Part shown: positions 1 to 7,585 of the stretch, piece by piece
Layout of the letters: every line of letters starts with the position of its first letter
How positions within the stretch are numbered: the stretch's first letter is position 1
NCBI GenBank assembly: GCA_016783665.1
Contig: JADHWC010000006.1
Span: 1-49,407 of the forward strand
Direction of reading: 5' to 3'
DNA: 49,407 nt
Origin: Fidelibacterota bacterium
Lineage (GTDB): Bacteria > Fidelibacterota > UBA2242
Program-made: the position numbers and the translations under genes
Notes under the pieces: model-generated
The model's input: the letters and a program-made list of their open reading frames with translations, nothing else
What the model was told of the DNA's origin: nothing
Database searches by the model: none

Positions 1-516
1 CTGGGTGGTGTTTCGGAAATAATCGCCACAGGCGTCTGCCCCGGGCTGGGGACCTACACTCAGTGGGATCAGCGGCTGGATGCCCGGATCGCTGCTGCGA
101 TAATGTCGATTCCGTCGGTCAAAGGAGTCGTTATCGGCGATGATGACATTAGTGAAAAACCGGGTTCTGAAGCACAGGATGAAATTTTTTATGAATCAAA
201 AAAAGGATTTCTCAGAAAAAGCAACCACGCCGGGGGAATTGAGGGTGGCATAAGCAACGGCGAAGATATTGTCGTGCGCATAAATATTAAGCCCTTGCCG
301 TCTCTGCGTAAACCTCTGCTGTCGGCGGATATCCGTACTGGAAAAGCCGTTGACGCACAGAAAGAACGGGCGGATATTTGCGTAGTCCCCGCGGCTGGCG
401 TGGTGGCGGAATCCATGCTGGCGTTTGTACTGGCGGAAATCCTGACAGAGAAATTCGGTGGCGATTCCCTGGATGATATGAAAGCAAATTTTCAACAATA
501 TATGCAGAGATTATGA
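1..516 (+). CDS. aroC: chorismate synthase, 3' part (5' end outside window)
   Basis: Chorismate synthase converts EPSP to chorismate, the last shikimate step, using reduced FMN. The reading frame is open from base 1 and the first in-window ATG (103) is internal, so the gene starts upstream. Family motifs seen: VCPGLGTYTQWDQRLDAR near the left edge, MSIPSVKGVVIG, a GGIEGGISNGEDI segment (the FMN/substrate loop region) and RADICVVPAAGVVAESM near the C-terminus. About 171 C-terminal residues are present of a family length near 360-390. Its stop overlaps the next ATG (ATGA, 513-516), so it is the first visible gene of a co-translated aro operon. Confidence 0.95.
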   Translation: MGGVSEIIATGVCPGLGTYTQWDQRLDARIAAAIMSIPSVKGVVIGDDDISEKPGSEAQDEIFYESKKGFLRKSNHAGGIEGGISNGEDIVVRINIKPLPSLRKPLLSADIRTGKAVDAQKERADICVVPAAGVVAESMLAFVLAEILTEKFGGDSLDDMKANFQQYMQRL

Positions 517-2108
517 GAAATATTATCCTGATCGGTTTTATGGGCAGCGGCAAGGACAGTGTGGGGAGAGAGATTTCCCGGCGAAGCGGGTTAACGTTTC
601 TGTCAACTGACCAAATGATTGAATTTGCCGAAAACCGCCGTATAAGTGATATTTTTCAACAAAACGGCGAAGCATATTTCCGGCATCTGGAAATGCGGGC
701 GCTGCGCTCAATCCGTGGATTGCAAAACGGTGTGATTGCCACCGGTGGCGGTATGGTGATCGATGAAAAAAACCGTAAACAGTTATCATGTCTGGGGATT
801 GTTGTTCATTTATATATAGACGCAGTGACGGTCAGACAGCGCTTGCGAAACGACCAGACTCGTCCATTATTGAAAGAAAGAAACGCTGTTGAACGATTGT
901 TGTCCAAACGAAAAGAGTTATACAATTTTGCAGATATTGTTATCGATACAAGATCGAAAACACCCGGACAGATTGCCGGGGACATTCTTTCAAAAGTAAA
1001 AATAGAGGATTCAAAAAAGATACCTCCAAAAAATAGATCCATTAACATAAAAACAGCGAGCTCAACGTACGACGTTATTATCGGCGAGAATTGTGTTACA
1101 CAACTGATTGATTTTTTACGAGTGCGACCAAAACGCTGTGCCGTAATCAGTAATCCGCTGCTAGCAGCGCTATATCTCGATCCGGTTGCGGATCAATTGG
1201 ATAAAGCCGGGATAGAAGTTGTTCCGGTGATTGTTCCCGATGGTGAACGCTATAAAACTTTGAAAACAGTATCAAAGATTTATGATGTCTTGTTAAAACA
1301 TCACTTTGACCGTTCGGATTTGGTGCTGGGGCTGGGTGGCGGCGTCATCACCGACATTACCGGATTTGTTGCGGCGACGCTGAAACGTGGTTGCCGGCTG
1401 GTAAATGTGCCCACAACTCTGCTGGCGCAGGTGGATGCCAGCGTGGGCGGCAAAACCGGCGTCAATCATCCACTTGGAAAAAATCTGATTGGCAGTTTTT
1501 ACCAGCCCGATCTGGTTCTGGCGGATGTGCAGCTATTGAAAACACTGTCTGAGCGGGAATTCCGCAACGGTTTGGCGGAAGTCATCAAGATTGCGGTGAT
1601 TGGAGACGAAAAACTTTTTAACCTGCTGGTAAATCGCCGTGATGAAATTCTTGCCAGGAAACCGAAATTACTCCGGGAGATCGTTACTCGCTGTGTGCAT
1701 TATAAAAGAGATATTGTGCAGGAAGATGAAAAGGAATCAACCGGCAGGAGGTCGCTGCTGAATTTCGGTCACACCATTGGTCATATGATCGAAGCCAAAA
1801 ATCATTACCGGGGCATGAAACACGGTGAGGCAGTAGCGATAGGAATGGTGATGGAAGCCAAAATCGCAATGCAGATCGATGGGTTAACAAAACATGATGT
1901 TCAACGAATTACAGATTTGATTGCATCATATAATTTGCCGATATCATTACCGCACAAAATTTCATCTGATGATTTACAGCGCTACATCCTGCAGGATAAA
2001 AAAATTCGTAACGGTAAACTGAATCTGCCGGCGCTTAGCGCCATCGGTAACAGTCATATAAAGGAGTTAGAATGGAATCGTTTCGTATCATTCATGGACC
2101 AAATTTAA
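513..2108 (+). CDS. aroKB: fused shikimate kinase / 3-dehydroquinate synthase
   Basis: Two shikimate enzymes in one 531-residue chain. Residues 1-165 are shikimate kinase: P-loop GFMGSGKDSVG (8-18), substrate residues D33, R57 and GGG 78-80, lid arginine R117 and R133. Residues about 178-531 are 3-dehydroquinate synthase: GLGGGVITD, NAD-binding PTTLLAQVDASVGGKTG, GLAEVIK, and the two zinc-His motifs FGHTIGHMIE and MKHGEAVAIG. The kinase is unusual: the Ser/Thr normally following the P-loop Lys is Asp15, and the first Asp of the DxD motif is Ser31, a reciprocal exchange of two Mg-shell residues. All other key residues remain, so I expect it to be active. AroK-AroB fusions are known elsewhere (from memory, Thermotoga). 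The start overlaps aroC by 4 bases; the end overlaps aroQ by 37. Confidence 0.95.
   Translation: MRNIILIGFMGSGKDSVGREISRRSGLTFLSTDQMIEFAENRRISDIFQQNGEAYFRHLEMRALRSIRGLQNGVIATGGGMVIDEKNRKQLSCLGIVVHLYIDAVTVRQRLRNDQTRPLLKERNAVERLLSKRKELYNFADIVIDTRSKTPGQIAGDILSKVKIEDSKKIPPKNRSINIKTASSTYDVIIGENCVTQLIDFLRVRPKRCAVISNPLLAALYLDPVADQLDKAGIEVVPVIVPDGERYKTLKTVSKIYDVLLKHHFDRSDLVLGLGGGVITDITGFVAATLKRGCRLVNVPTTLLAQVDASVGGKTGVNHPLGKNLIGSFYQPDLVLADVQLLKTLSEREFRNGLAEVIKIAVIGDEKLFNLLVNRRDEILARKPKLLREIVTRCVHYKRDIVQEDEKESTGRRSLLNFGHTIGHMIEAKNHYRGMKHGEAVAIGMVMEAKIAMQIDGLTKHDVQRITDLIASYNLPISLPHKISSDDLQRYILQDKKIRNGKLNLPALSAIGNSHIKELEWNRFVSFMDQI
2061..2066 (+). promoter_or_regulatory. ribosome binding site of aroQ inside aroKB
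   Basis: AAGGAG lies 5 bases before the ATG at 2072, inside the last codons of aroKB. It fixes the aroQ start even though this makes the two genes overlap by 37 bases. Confidence 0.8.
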
Positions 2109-2506
2109 ATCTACTGGGTAAAAGAAACCCGGAAGTTTACGGTAAGTTAACCCTGGATGAGATCAACCGGAAGATACGGGATTTTGCCGAATCAAAAGGT
2201 GTTTCGGTGGATATTATTCAGTCGAATCATGAAGGGGATATCATTGACGCCATTCAAAAATCAGAAGGGGAGTCCGGGATTATTCTCAATCCCGGTGGCT
2301 TTACGCATAGCTCAGTAGCGATCCGGGATGCGGTGGAAGCTATAGACGCGCCCGTGATCGAAGTTCATCTAAGCAATATTTACAGCCGTGAACCATTTCG
2401 CCGCAAATCACTGATCGCTCCGGTTTGTGTGGGGCAGATCAGTGGCCTGGGTTATCATGGCTATATTCTGGCGCTAGAGTATTTTATTAATCAAAACAAG
2501 TCCTAA
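2072..2506 (+). CDS. aroQ: type II 3-dehydroquinate dehydratase
   Basis: Removes water from 3-dehydroquinate to give 3-dehydroshikimate. The 144-residue length is typical of the dodecameric type II enzyme. Motifs: IHGPNLNLLGKRNPEVYG with the catalytic Tyr of the flexible loop, QSNHEGDIID, NPGGFTHSSVAIRDA, and PVIEVHLSNIYSREPFRRKS with the catalytic His. The start is set by AAGGAG at 2061. The gene overlaps aroKB by 37 bases and is followed 17 bases later by the DAHP synthase gene, so it is in the middle of the operon. Note that aroE (shikimate dehydrogenase) is not in this window. Confidence 0.96.
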   Translation: MESFRIIHGPNLNLLGKRNPEVYGKLTLDEINRKIRDFAESKGVSVDIIQSNHEGDIIDAIQKSEGESGIILNPGGFTHSSVAIRDAVEAIDAPVIEVHLSNIYSREPFRRKSLIAPVCVGQISGLGYHGYILALEYFINQNKS

Positions 2507-2523
2507 TAGAAGAGAGAACAAAT

Positions 2524-3537
2524 ATGTTAGTGGTAATGAATGATTCCGCTACAAAGCGAGAAATAAAACGAGTTTCCAAATTGATTAAGGAAATGGGGGG
2601 CAAGATTCATCCTATTTCAGGTGAAACTGCTGTTTCCATGGGAATAACCGGAGATGAATTAACTCTGAAAGCCGATGAAATTTCACGGATGCCCGGCGTC
2701 AAGAATGTCAATGATATCCGCAAGCCCTATAAATTGAGCAGTCGCGAAATGAAATCCAAAGATACCGTTATTAAGGTGGGTAAGGTAAATATTGGTGGAA
2801 AGCGCTTGACGATAATTGCCGGTTCCTGCGCCGTAGAGACAGTAGAAGGTACCAATGAAGGCGGCAGACTGCTGCAAATTCTGGGTGCGGACCTTCTTCG
2901 AGGCGGCGCCTTCAAACCCCGCACATCGCCCTATTCCTTTCAAGGGTTGGGGGAGAGGGGACTGGAGATTCTGGCGGACGCCCGGGAGTTGATAGATATC
3001 CCGGTTGTCTCCGAAGCGGTGGATACGGAAAGTTTTGATATCGTGGAAAAGTATGTGGATGTTATTCAGATCGGAGCCCGCAATATGCAGAACTTTTCGC
3101 TGCTTAAACGCGCCGGCAGATCTTATCGTCCGATCCTTTTAAAAAGGGGCATTTCAGCGACGATAAGTGAATTCCTGCTGGCAACGGAATACATCATGGC
3201 GGGTGGCAATTACAACGTCATTCTCTGTGAACGGGGTATCCGTACATTTAACGACTATACTCGTTTTACACTGGATATCAGCAGTATTCCCGAACTGAAA
3301 AAACTTACTCATCTGCCGGTGATCGTGGATCCCAGCCACGCCTCGGGCAGACGCGACCTGATCATTCCGCTGTCGAAGGCATCCATTGCCGCCGGCGCCG
3401 ACGGGCTCATGATCGAAGTTCATCCCGATCCGGAAAAGGCATTATCGGACGGCTATCAGTCTATCACATTTGAACATTTTTCGGAACTAATGAAAGAACT
3501 GCGTATTATTGCAAAAGCTGTCGGGCGGGTTTTATAA
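2524..3537 (+). CDS. aroF: 3-deoxy-7-phosphoheptulonate synthase (type I-beta)
   Basis: Condenses phosphoenolpyruvate and erythrose-4-phosphate, the entry step of the shikimate pathway. At 337 residues it has the Thermotoga/Bacillus-type architecture: an N-terminal ferredoxin-like regulatory domain (about 1-70) and a TIM-barrel KDO8P/DAHP synthase domain. Barrel motifs include [68 protein letters not shown] and [15 protein letters not shown]. No chorismate mutase domain is attached. The N-terminal domain is where aromatic amino acid feedback acts in this subtype; that is family knowledge, not visible here. A weak GAGAG site precedes the ATG. Its stop directly abuts the aroA start. Confidence 0.95.
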   Translation: MLVVMNDSATKREIKRVSKLIKEMGGKIHPISGETAVSMGITGDELTLKADEISRMPGVKNVNDIRKPYKLSSREMKSKDTVIKVGKVNIGGKRLTIIAGSCAVETVEGTNEGGRLLQILGADLLRGGAFKPRTSPYSFQGLGERGLEILADARELIDIPVVSEAVDTESFDIVEKYVDVIQIGARNMQNFSLLKRAGRSYRPILLKRGISATISEFLLATEYIMAGGNYNVILCERGIRTFNDYTRFTLDISSIPELKKLTHLPVIVDPSHASGRRDLIIPLSKASIAAGADGLMIEVHPDPEKALSDGYQSITFEHFSELMKELRIIAKAVGRVL

Positions 3538-4821
3538 ATGGCGGATGTTTGTTTATCTAAACTCAACCAGGCGCGCGGAGAGCTGACTGTTCCGGGAGAT
3601 AAGTCAATCTCTCACCGGGCTGCTATTATTGCAGCCATCTGTGAAGGGATCAGTGTTATTAAAAATTATTCCACCGCGATCGACTGCCAAACCACACTAA
3701 ATTGTCTGCGGCGGCTGGGCGCTGATATCCGTCCCAGTGGTCAAGACATCGTTGTCAACGGCAGGGGGCTCCGGACATTGTGCGAACCCGATGATGTACT
3801 GGATTGTGGCAATTCGGGCACAACTATGCGACTGCTTTGCGGCTTGTTAGCAGGACAATCTTTTGCCACGGTACTTACCGGTGACGCCAGCCTGCGCCGG
3901 CGCCCCATGAATCGCGTGATTAAGCCACTCAATGCAAATGGCGCAGATATTCACGGTCGCCTGAACAACCGCTTTGCACCGCTGTATATAAAGGGTGGTA
4001 CTCTGACCGATATTGCCTATCATCTTCCGGTCGCCAGTGCCCAGGTAAAGTCTGCAATGCTCCTGGCGGGATTGTACGCAAATGGCAAAGTTGAGGTAGT
4101 CGAGCCGGTTGCAAGCCGCGATCACACGGAACGCATGCTGGAATGGTGTGGCGTGGACATTGGTCGGAGTGGAAATGTGATCTCACTCGGTCAAAAACGG
4201 CAGCCCACGGCGCGACAGCTGCGGGTTCCCGGAGATATCTCATCAGCTGCATTTCTAATTGCGCTGGGGTTGCTGCCGCCGGATAGCCGTTTAGTTCTGA
4301 AAGATGTGGGTATTAATCCGACCCGAACAGGTATTTTGAAAGTACTGGAAGATATGGGTGCTAATGTGACTGTCGAAAACAAGAGAACAGTTGCTAATGA
4401 ACCGGTGGGTGATCTTCATGTGAGAAGTTCTGCTCTCAAGGGCGTCGAAATCGGAGGGACGCTTATCCCTCGAGTGATCGATGAACTGCCGCTGATCGCC
4501 GTGATCGCGACCCGGGCAACAGGCAGAACCGTTGTAAAAGATGCCGGTGAATTACGAGTCAAAGAAAGCGACCGTATTAGCGCAATTGTAACCGAATTAA
4601 AGAAAATGGGCGCTGCTATTGAAGAAACCGCCGATGGATTTATTGTGGAAGGGTCAACCTTGCTGAGTGGAACGAACTGCGACAGTCACAATGATCATCG
4701 CATCGCCATGGCGCTGTCTGTAGCGGGTTGGATTGCGGAAGGAGAAACTACGATCGACAATGCGGAATGTGTGGATATTTCTTTTCCGGAGTTTTATAAA
4801 CTGATGAAGCAAATAATCTGA
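3538..4821 (+). CDS. aroA: 3-phosphoshikimate 1-carboxyvinyltransferase (EPSP synthase)
   Basis: Transfers the enolpyruvyl group from PEP to shikimate-3-phosphate. The 427-residue protein shows the family signatures: PGDKSISHRAAIIAA near the N-terminus, LDCGNSGTTMRLLCGLLAG, PVASAQVKSAMLLAGLYA, RVPGDISSAAFLIALGLL, ELRVKESDRISAI and HNDHRIAMALSVAG. Two repeated globular domains fit the length. In the PEP-contacting motif LDCGNSGTTMR the residue after NSG is Thr, where many enzymes have Ala (NSGTA/NAGTA). The ATG follows the DAHP synthase stop with no intervening base, so translation is almost certainly coupled. It is the last gene of the aro operon visible here; no clear terminator follows. Confidence 0.97.
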   Translation: MADVCLSKLNQARGELTVPGDKSISHRAAIIAAICEGISVIKNYSTAIDCQTTLNCLRRLGADIRPSGQDIVVNGRGLRTLCEPDDVLDCGNSGTTMRLLCGLLAGQSFATVLTGDASLRRRPMNRVIKPLNANGADIHGRLNNRFAPLYIKGGTLTDIAYHLPVASAQVKSAMLLAGLYANGKVEVVEPVASRDHTERMLEWCGVDIGRSGNVISLGQKRQPTARQLRVPGDISSAAFLIALGLLPPDSRLVLKDVGINPTRTGILKVLEDMGANVTVENKRTVANEPVGDLHVRSSALKGVEIGGTLIPRVIDELPLIAVIATRATGRTVVKDAGELRVKESDRISAIVTELKKMGAAIEETADGFIVEGSTLLSGTNCDSHNDHRIAMALSVAGWIAEGETTIDNAECVDISFPEFYKLMKQII

Positions 4822-4826
4822 ACAGT

Positions 4827-4973
4827 CTATTTCGGAATAAATTTTACGCCGTTAATCGCTTTAAAATCCACATCCTGTGTCCATACTATGGCGTTGCTTA
4901 TTCTTGCTGTTGCCAGGACAACCGATATGTCGATTCCCTCTAAAAACCCGCGCATCTTGCCGTCACTTTTTCC
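4827..4973 (-). pseudogene. 3' remnant of a PIN-domain (VapC-like) gene
   Basis: On the - strand a 48-codon frame, closed upstream by a TAG (4974-4976), ends at a TAG (4827-4829). It reads like the C-terminal third of a PIN-domain ribonuclease: MRGFLEGIDISVVLATA, then IVWTQDVDFKAI and GVKFIPK. This matches the family pattern of a helix followed by 'TxDxDF' and a closing beta strand. The N-terminal part with the first catalytic acids is absent, and no antitoxin gene is nearby. It is most likely the decayed end of a toxin-antitoxin module. An ATG at 4955 could in principle give a 42-residue peptide. Confidence 0.6.
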
Positions 4974-5068
4974 CTATTATTGAAATAATTATTCTTCCGG
5001 AAATTATTTAGTGTATTTAAATGGAAAAAATCTAAATTAAATACGATATTGACAATAAAGGGTTATCA

Positions 5069-7585
5069 ATGAAACAGAAGATTATTTCCTTCATCACTTC
5101 AGTTCTGTTACTCTGGATTGCCGGATGCAGTACCGAATCACCTCATTCCACCCGGGTTCTCTCTCCGGATAAACGTATTTCAGTTACATTTATACTTCAA
5201 GACGGTATTCCGTATTACGCTATTGATCGTCTTGGCAACGCCATCATTTCTGATTCGCGATTGGGTTTTCGATTCAAAGATGCCGCTCCACTGGATCGAA
5301 ACCTTAAAATCATAGATACTAAAATCAATACAATTGACCAAACCTGGACCCAGCCCTGGGGCGAGGTTAAGAATATCCGCAATCATTATAATGAATTGGT
5401 TGTCAGTTTGCAGGAGACCACCGCTCTTTCCCGCAGAATGAACATAATTTTTAAAGTCTATGATGATGGAGTTGGATTTCGGTATGAATTACCTGAACAG
5501 AAAAACCTGACAGATCTGCAAATTACCGATGAACTGACTGAATTTGCTCTGTCTGGAAATCATAGCTGCTGGTGGATTGGCGCCTACCAGGGCAACCGCT
5601 ATGAATTTCTCTACAATAATACAAGATTAAATGAAATCGACACCGTTCATACGCCCTTTACTATGGAAACCACCGACGGAATATATTTGTCCATCCATGA
5701 AGCCAATCTCACTGATTACGCCAGTATGACTCTGGCGCGGGTAAAAGACAATACTTTAAGCTGCGACCTTGTGCCCTGGTCCGATGGAATTAAAGTCAAA
5801 GGCTCAACGCCGATAAAAACTCCCTGGCGGACGATTCAGATTGCCGGGAAACCTGGAGATTTGATCAGTTCCCATTTAATTTTAAATCTGAATGAACCGA
5901 ATCAATTGGAAGATATTGCCTGGATAAAACCGGACAAATATATCGGCATCTGGTGGGGTATGCACCTCGGTAAATACAGTTGGGGTTCCGGTGAAAAACA
6001 TGGCGCTACTACCGAAAACGCAAAAACATATATTGACTTTGCCGCAAAGCACGGATTTTCCGGCGTCTTAGTGGAAGGCTGGAATACGGGCTGGGACGGC
6101 AACTGGATTGAAAACGGCAGTTTGTTCAATTTTACTCAACCGCATCCTGATTTCGATATCGAAGAAGTCACCGGATACGCCGCCGCAAAAGGCGTCGAGA
6201 TCATCGGACACCACGAAACCGGCGCCGATATCATTAATTATGAAAAACAATTGGAAGAGGCGTTTGCCTTTTATGAGAAATACGGTATCAATACCGTCAA
6301 GACCGGTTATGTCGGTCACGGGCGGAACATCAAGCGTATTGACTCCGAGGGAAAAGTCCATAAAGAATGGCATCATGGTCAGTATATGGTCCGGCATTAT
6401 CGTAAAGTCGTTGAAACCGCTGCGGAATATCAGATCATGCTCGACGTTCATGAACCCATAAAAGATACCGGAATTCGACGTACTTTTCCCAATATGATGA
6501 CCCGGGAAGGCGCCCGCGGGATGGAATTCAATGCCTGGAGCCCCGACGGTGGTAACCCTCCGGATTACATGACAATTCTTCCTTTTACCCGCCTGCTCAG
6601 CGGACCGATGGATTTCACGCCGGGCATTTTAGATTTATTCTATGAAGAATATCAGCCCAAAAACCGGGTCAACACAACTCTGGCAAAAATGCTGGCATAT
6701 TATGTGGTAATCTACAGTCCCTTGCATATGGCTGCCGATCTACCGGGAAATTATGAGAACCAAGCTGCTTTTCAATTCATCAAGGATGTTCCCGTAGACT
6801 GGGAATACACGAAAGCGCTGCATGCTAAAATCGGCGATTATATCACGATTGTCCGCAAAGACCGCAACAGCGACGACTGGTATCTCGGCAGTGTGACTGA
6901 TGAAAATCCGCGCATTCTCAAAGCCAAACTGGATTTTCTGAAACCTGATCAGACCTACATCGCCGAAATCTATGCCGATGCCGATGATGCCAACTGGGAA
7001 AATAACCCATTGGTGATGACTATAACAAAAAAACTCGTTAAACAGAATACAGCACTCAAACTACATTTAGCGCCCGGTGGCGGGCAGGCGATTCGAATTC
7101 ATCTTGCTACGAGAGATGAAATCAGAGATTTTTTCGCATCTGATGAAAAAGATGGGACTCTAAGGGAATATCACCATCCTGATCCGCACCAGTTAATCAC
7201 CGGCTACCTGGAACGGGATTCTAAGGGTAAGTTCATGCAATCCAGCGCATGGTGGAGAAGCGCAATGTATTTTCCAAGGGCGCCCGGCTGGGATCAGGCG
7301 ACTCTGATTTCCGGGTATGACATCGATACAATTTCAGTTAATGAGGAAAACGCAGAATTCTCCGTCAATTATCATATGATTGCCAGAATTTCCCAAAACG
7401 CAAGGGGTCCTTATTTAATTTATTCACCGAGAGATAAACCAGCTACCTTTATCCTGAATAAAACCGAATATGGCTGGCGAATTGCAAAACCAATTGCGCA
7501 TCCACACGTCTTACCGGAAAGTATTATGGAGAGGTTGCCACAAGCCGAACAAGACAGTTTGAGAAAATTTTTGAACAGTAATTAA
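5069..7585 (+). CDS. GH97 glycoside hydrolase, probable inverting alpha-glucosidase, lipoprotein
   Basis: 838-residue family 97 glycosidase, a SusB relative. Residues 1-20 form a lipoprotein signal ending at WIAGC (Cys20). A beta-sandwich N-terminal domain (about 25-280) precedes the TIM barrel with YIDFAAKHGFSGVLVEGWN, VKTGYVG (410-416), HHGQYMVRHY, MLDVHEP (E462), RRTFPNMMTREGARG and ILPFTRLLSGPMDFTPGI. The Gly in VKTGYVG stands where retaining alpha-galactosidase members carry the Asp nucleophile, which points to the inverting glucosidase subgroup (from memory of the family). It extends past the usual C-terminal domain: after about residue 690 there is an extra segment of about 145 residues (HHPDPHQLITGYL...) that I do not recognise. 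AAAGGG lies 7 bases before the ATG. It ends base-to-base against the convergent next gene. Confidence 0.93.
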   Translation: MKQKIISFITSVLLLWIAGCSTESPHSTRVLSPDKRISVTFILQDGIPYYAIDRLGNAIISDSRLGFRFKDAAPLDRNLKIIDTKINTIDQTWTQPWGEVKNIRNHYNELVVSLQETTALSRRMNIIFKVYDDGVGFRYELPEQKNLTDLQITDELTEFALSGNHSCWWIGAYQGNRYEFLYNNTRLNEIDTVHTPFTMETTDGIYLSIHEANLTDYASMTLARVKDNTLSCDLVPWSDGIKVKGSTPIKTPWRTIQIAGKPGDLISSHLILNLNEPNQLEDIAWIKPDKYIGIWWGMHLGKYSWGSGEKHGATTENAKTYIDFAAKHGFSGVLVEGWNTGWDGNWIENGSLFNFTQPHPDFDIEEVTGYAAAKGVEIIGHHETGADIINYEKQLEEAFAFYEKYGINTVKTGYVGHGRNIKRIDSEGKVHKEWHHGQYMVRHYRKVVETAAEYQIMLDVHEPIKDTGIRRTFPNMMTREGARGMEFNAWSPDGGNPPDYMTILPFTRLLSGPMDFTPGILDLFYEEYQPKNRVNTTLAKMLAYYVVIYSPLHMAADLPGNYENQAAFQFIKDVPVDWEYTKALHAKIGDYITIVRKDRNSDDWYLGSVTDENPRILKAKLDFLKPDQTYIAEIYADADDANWENNPLVMTITKKLVKQNTALKLHLAPGGGQAIRIHLATRDEIRDFFASDEKDGTLREYHHPDPHQLITGYLERDSKGKFMQSSAWWRSAMYFPRAPGWDQATLISGYDIDTISVNEENAEFSVNYHMIARISQNARGPYLIYSPRDKPATFILNKTEYGWRIAKPIAHPHVLPESIMERLPQAEQDSLRKFLNSN

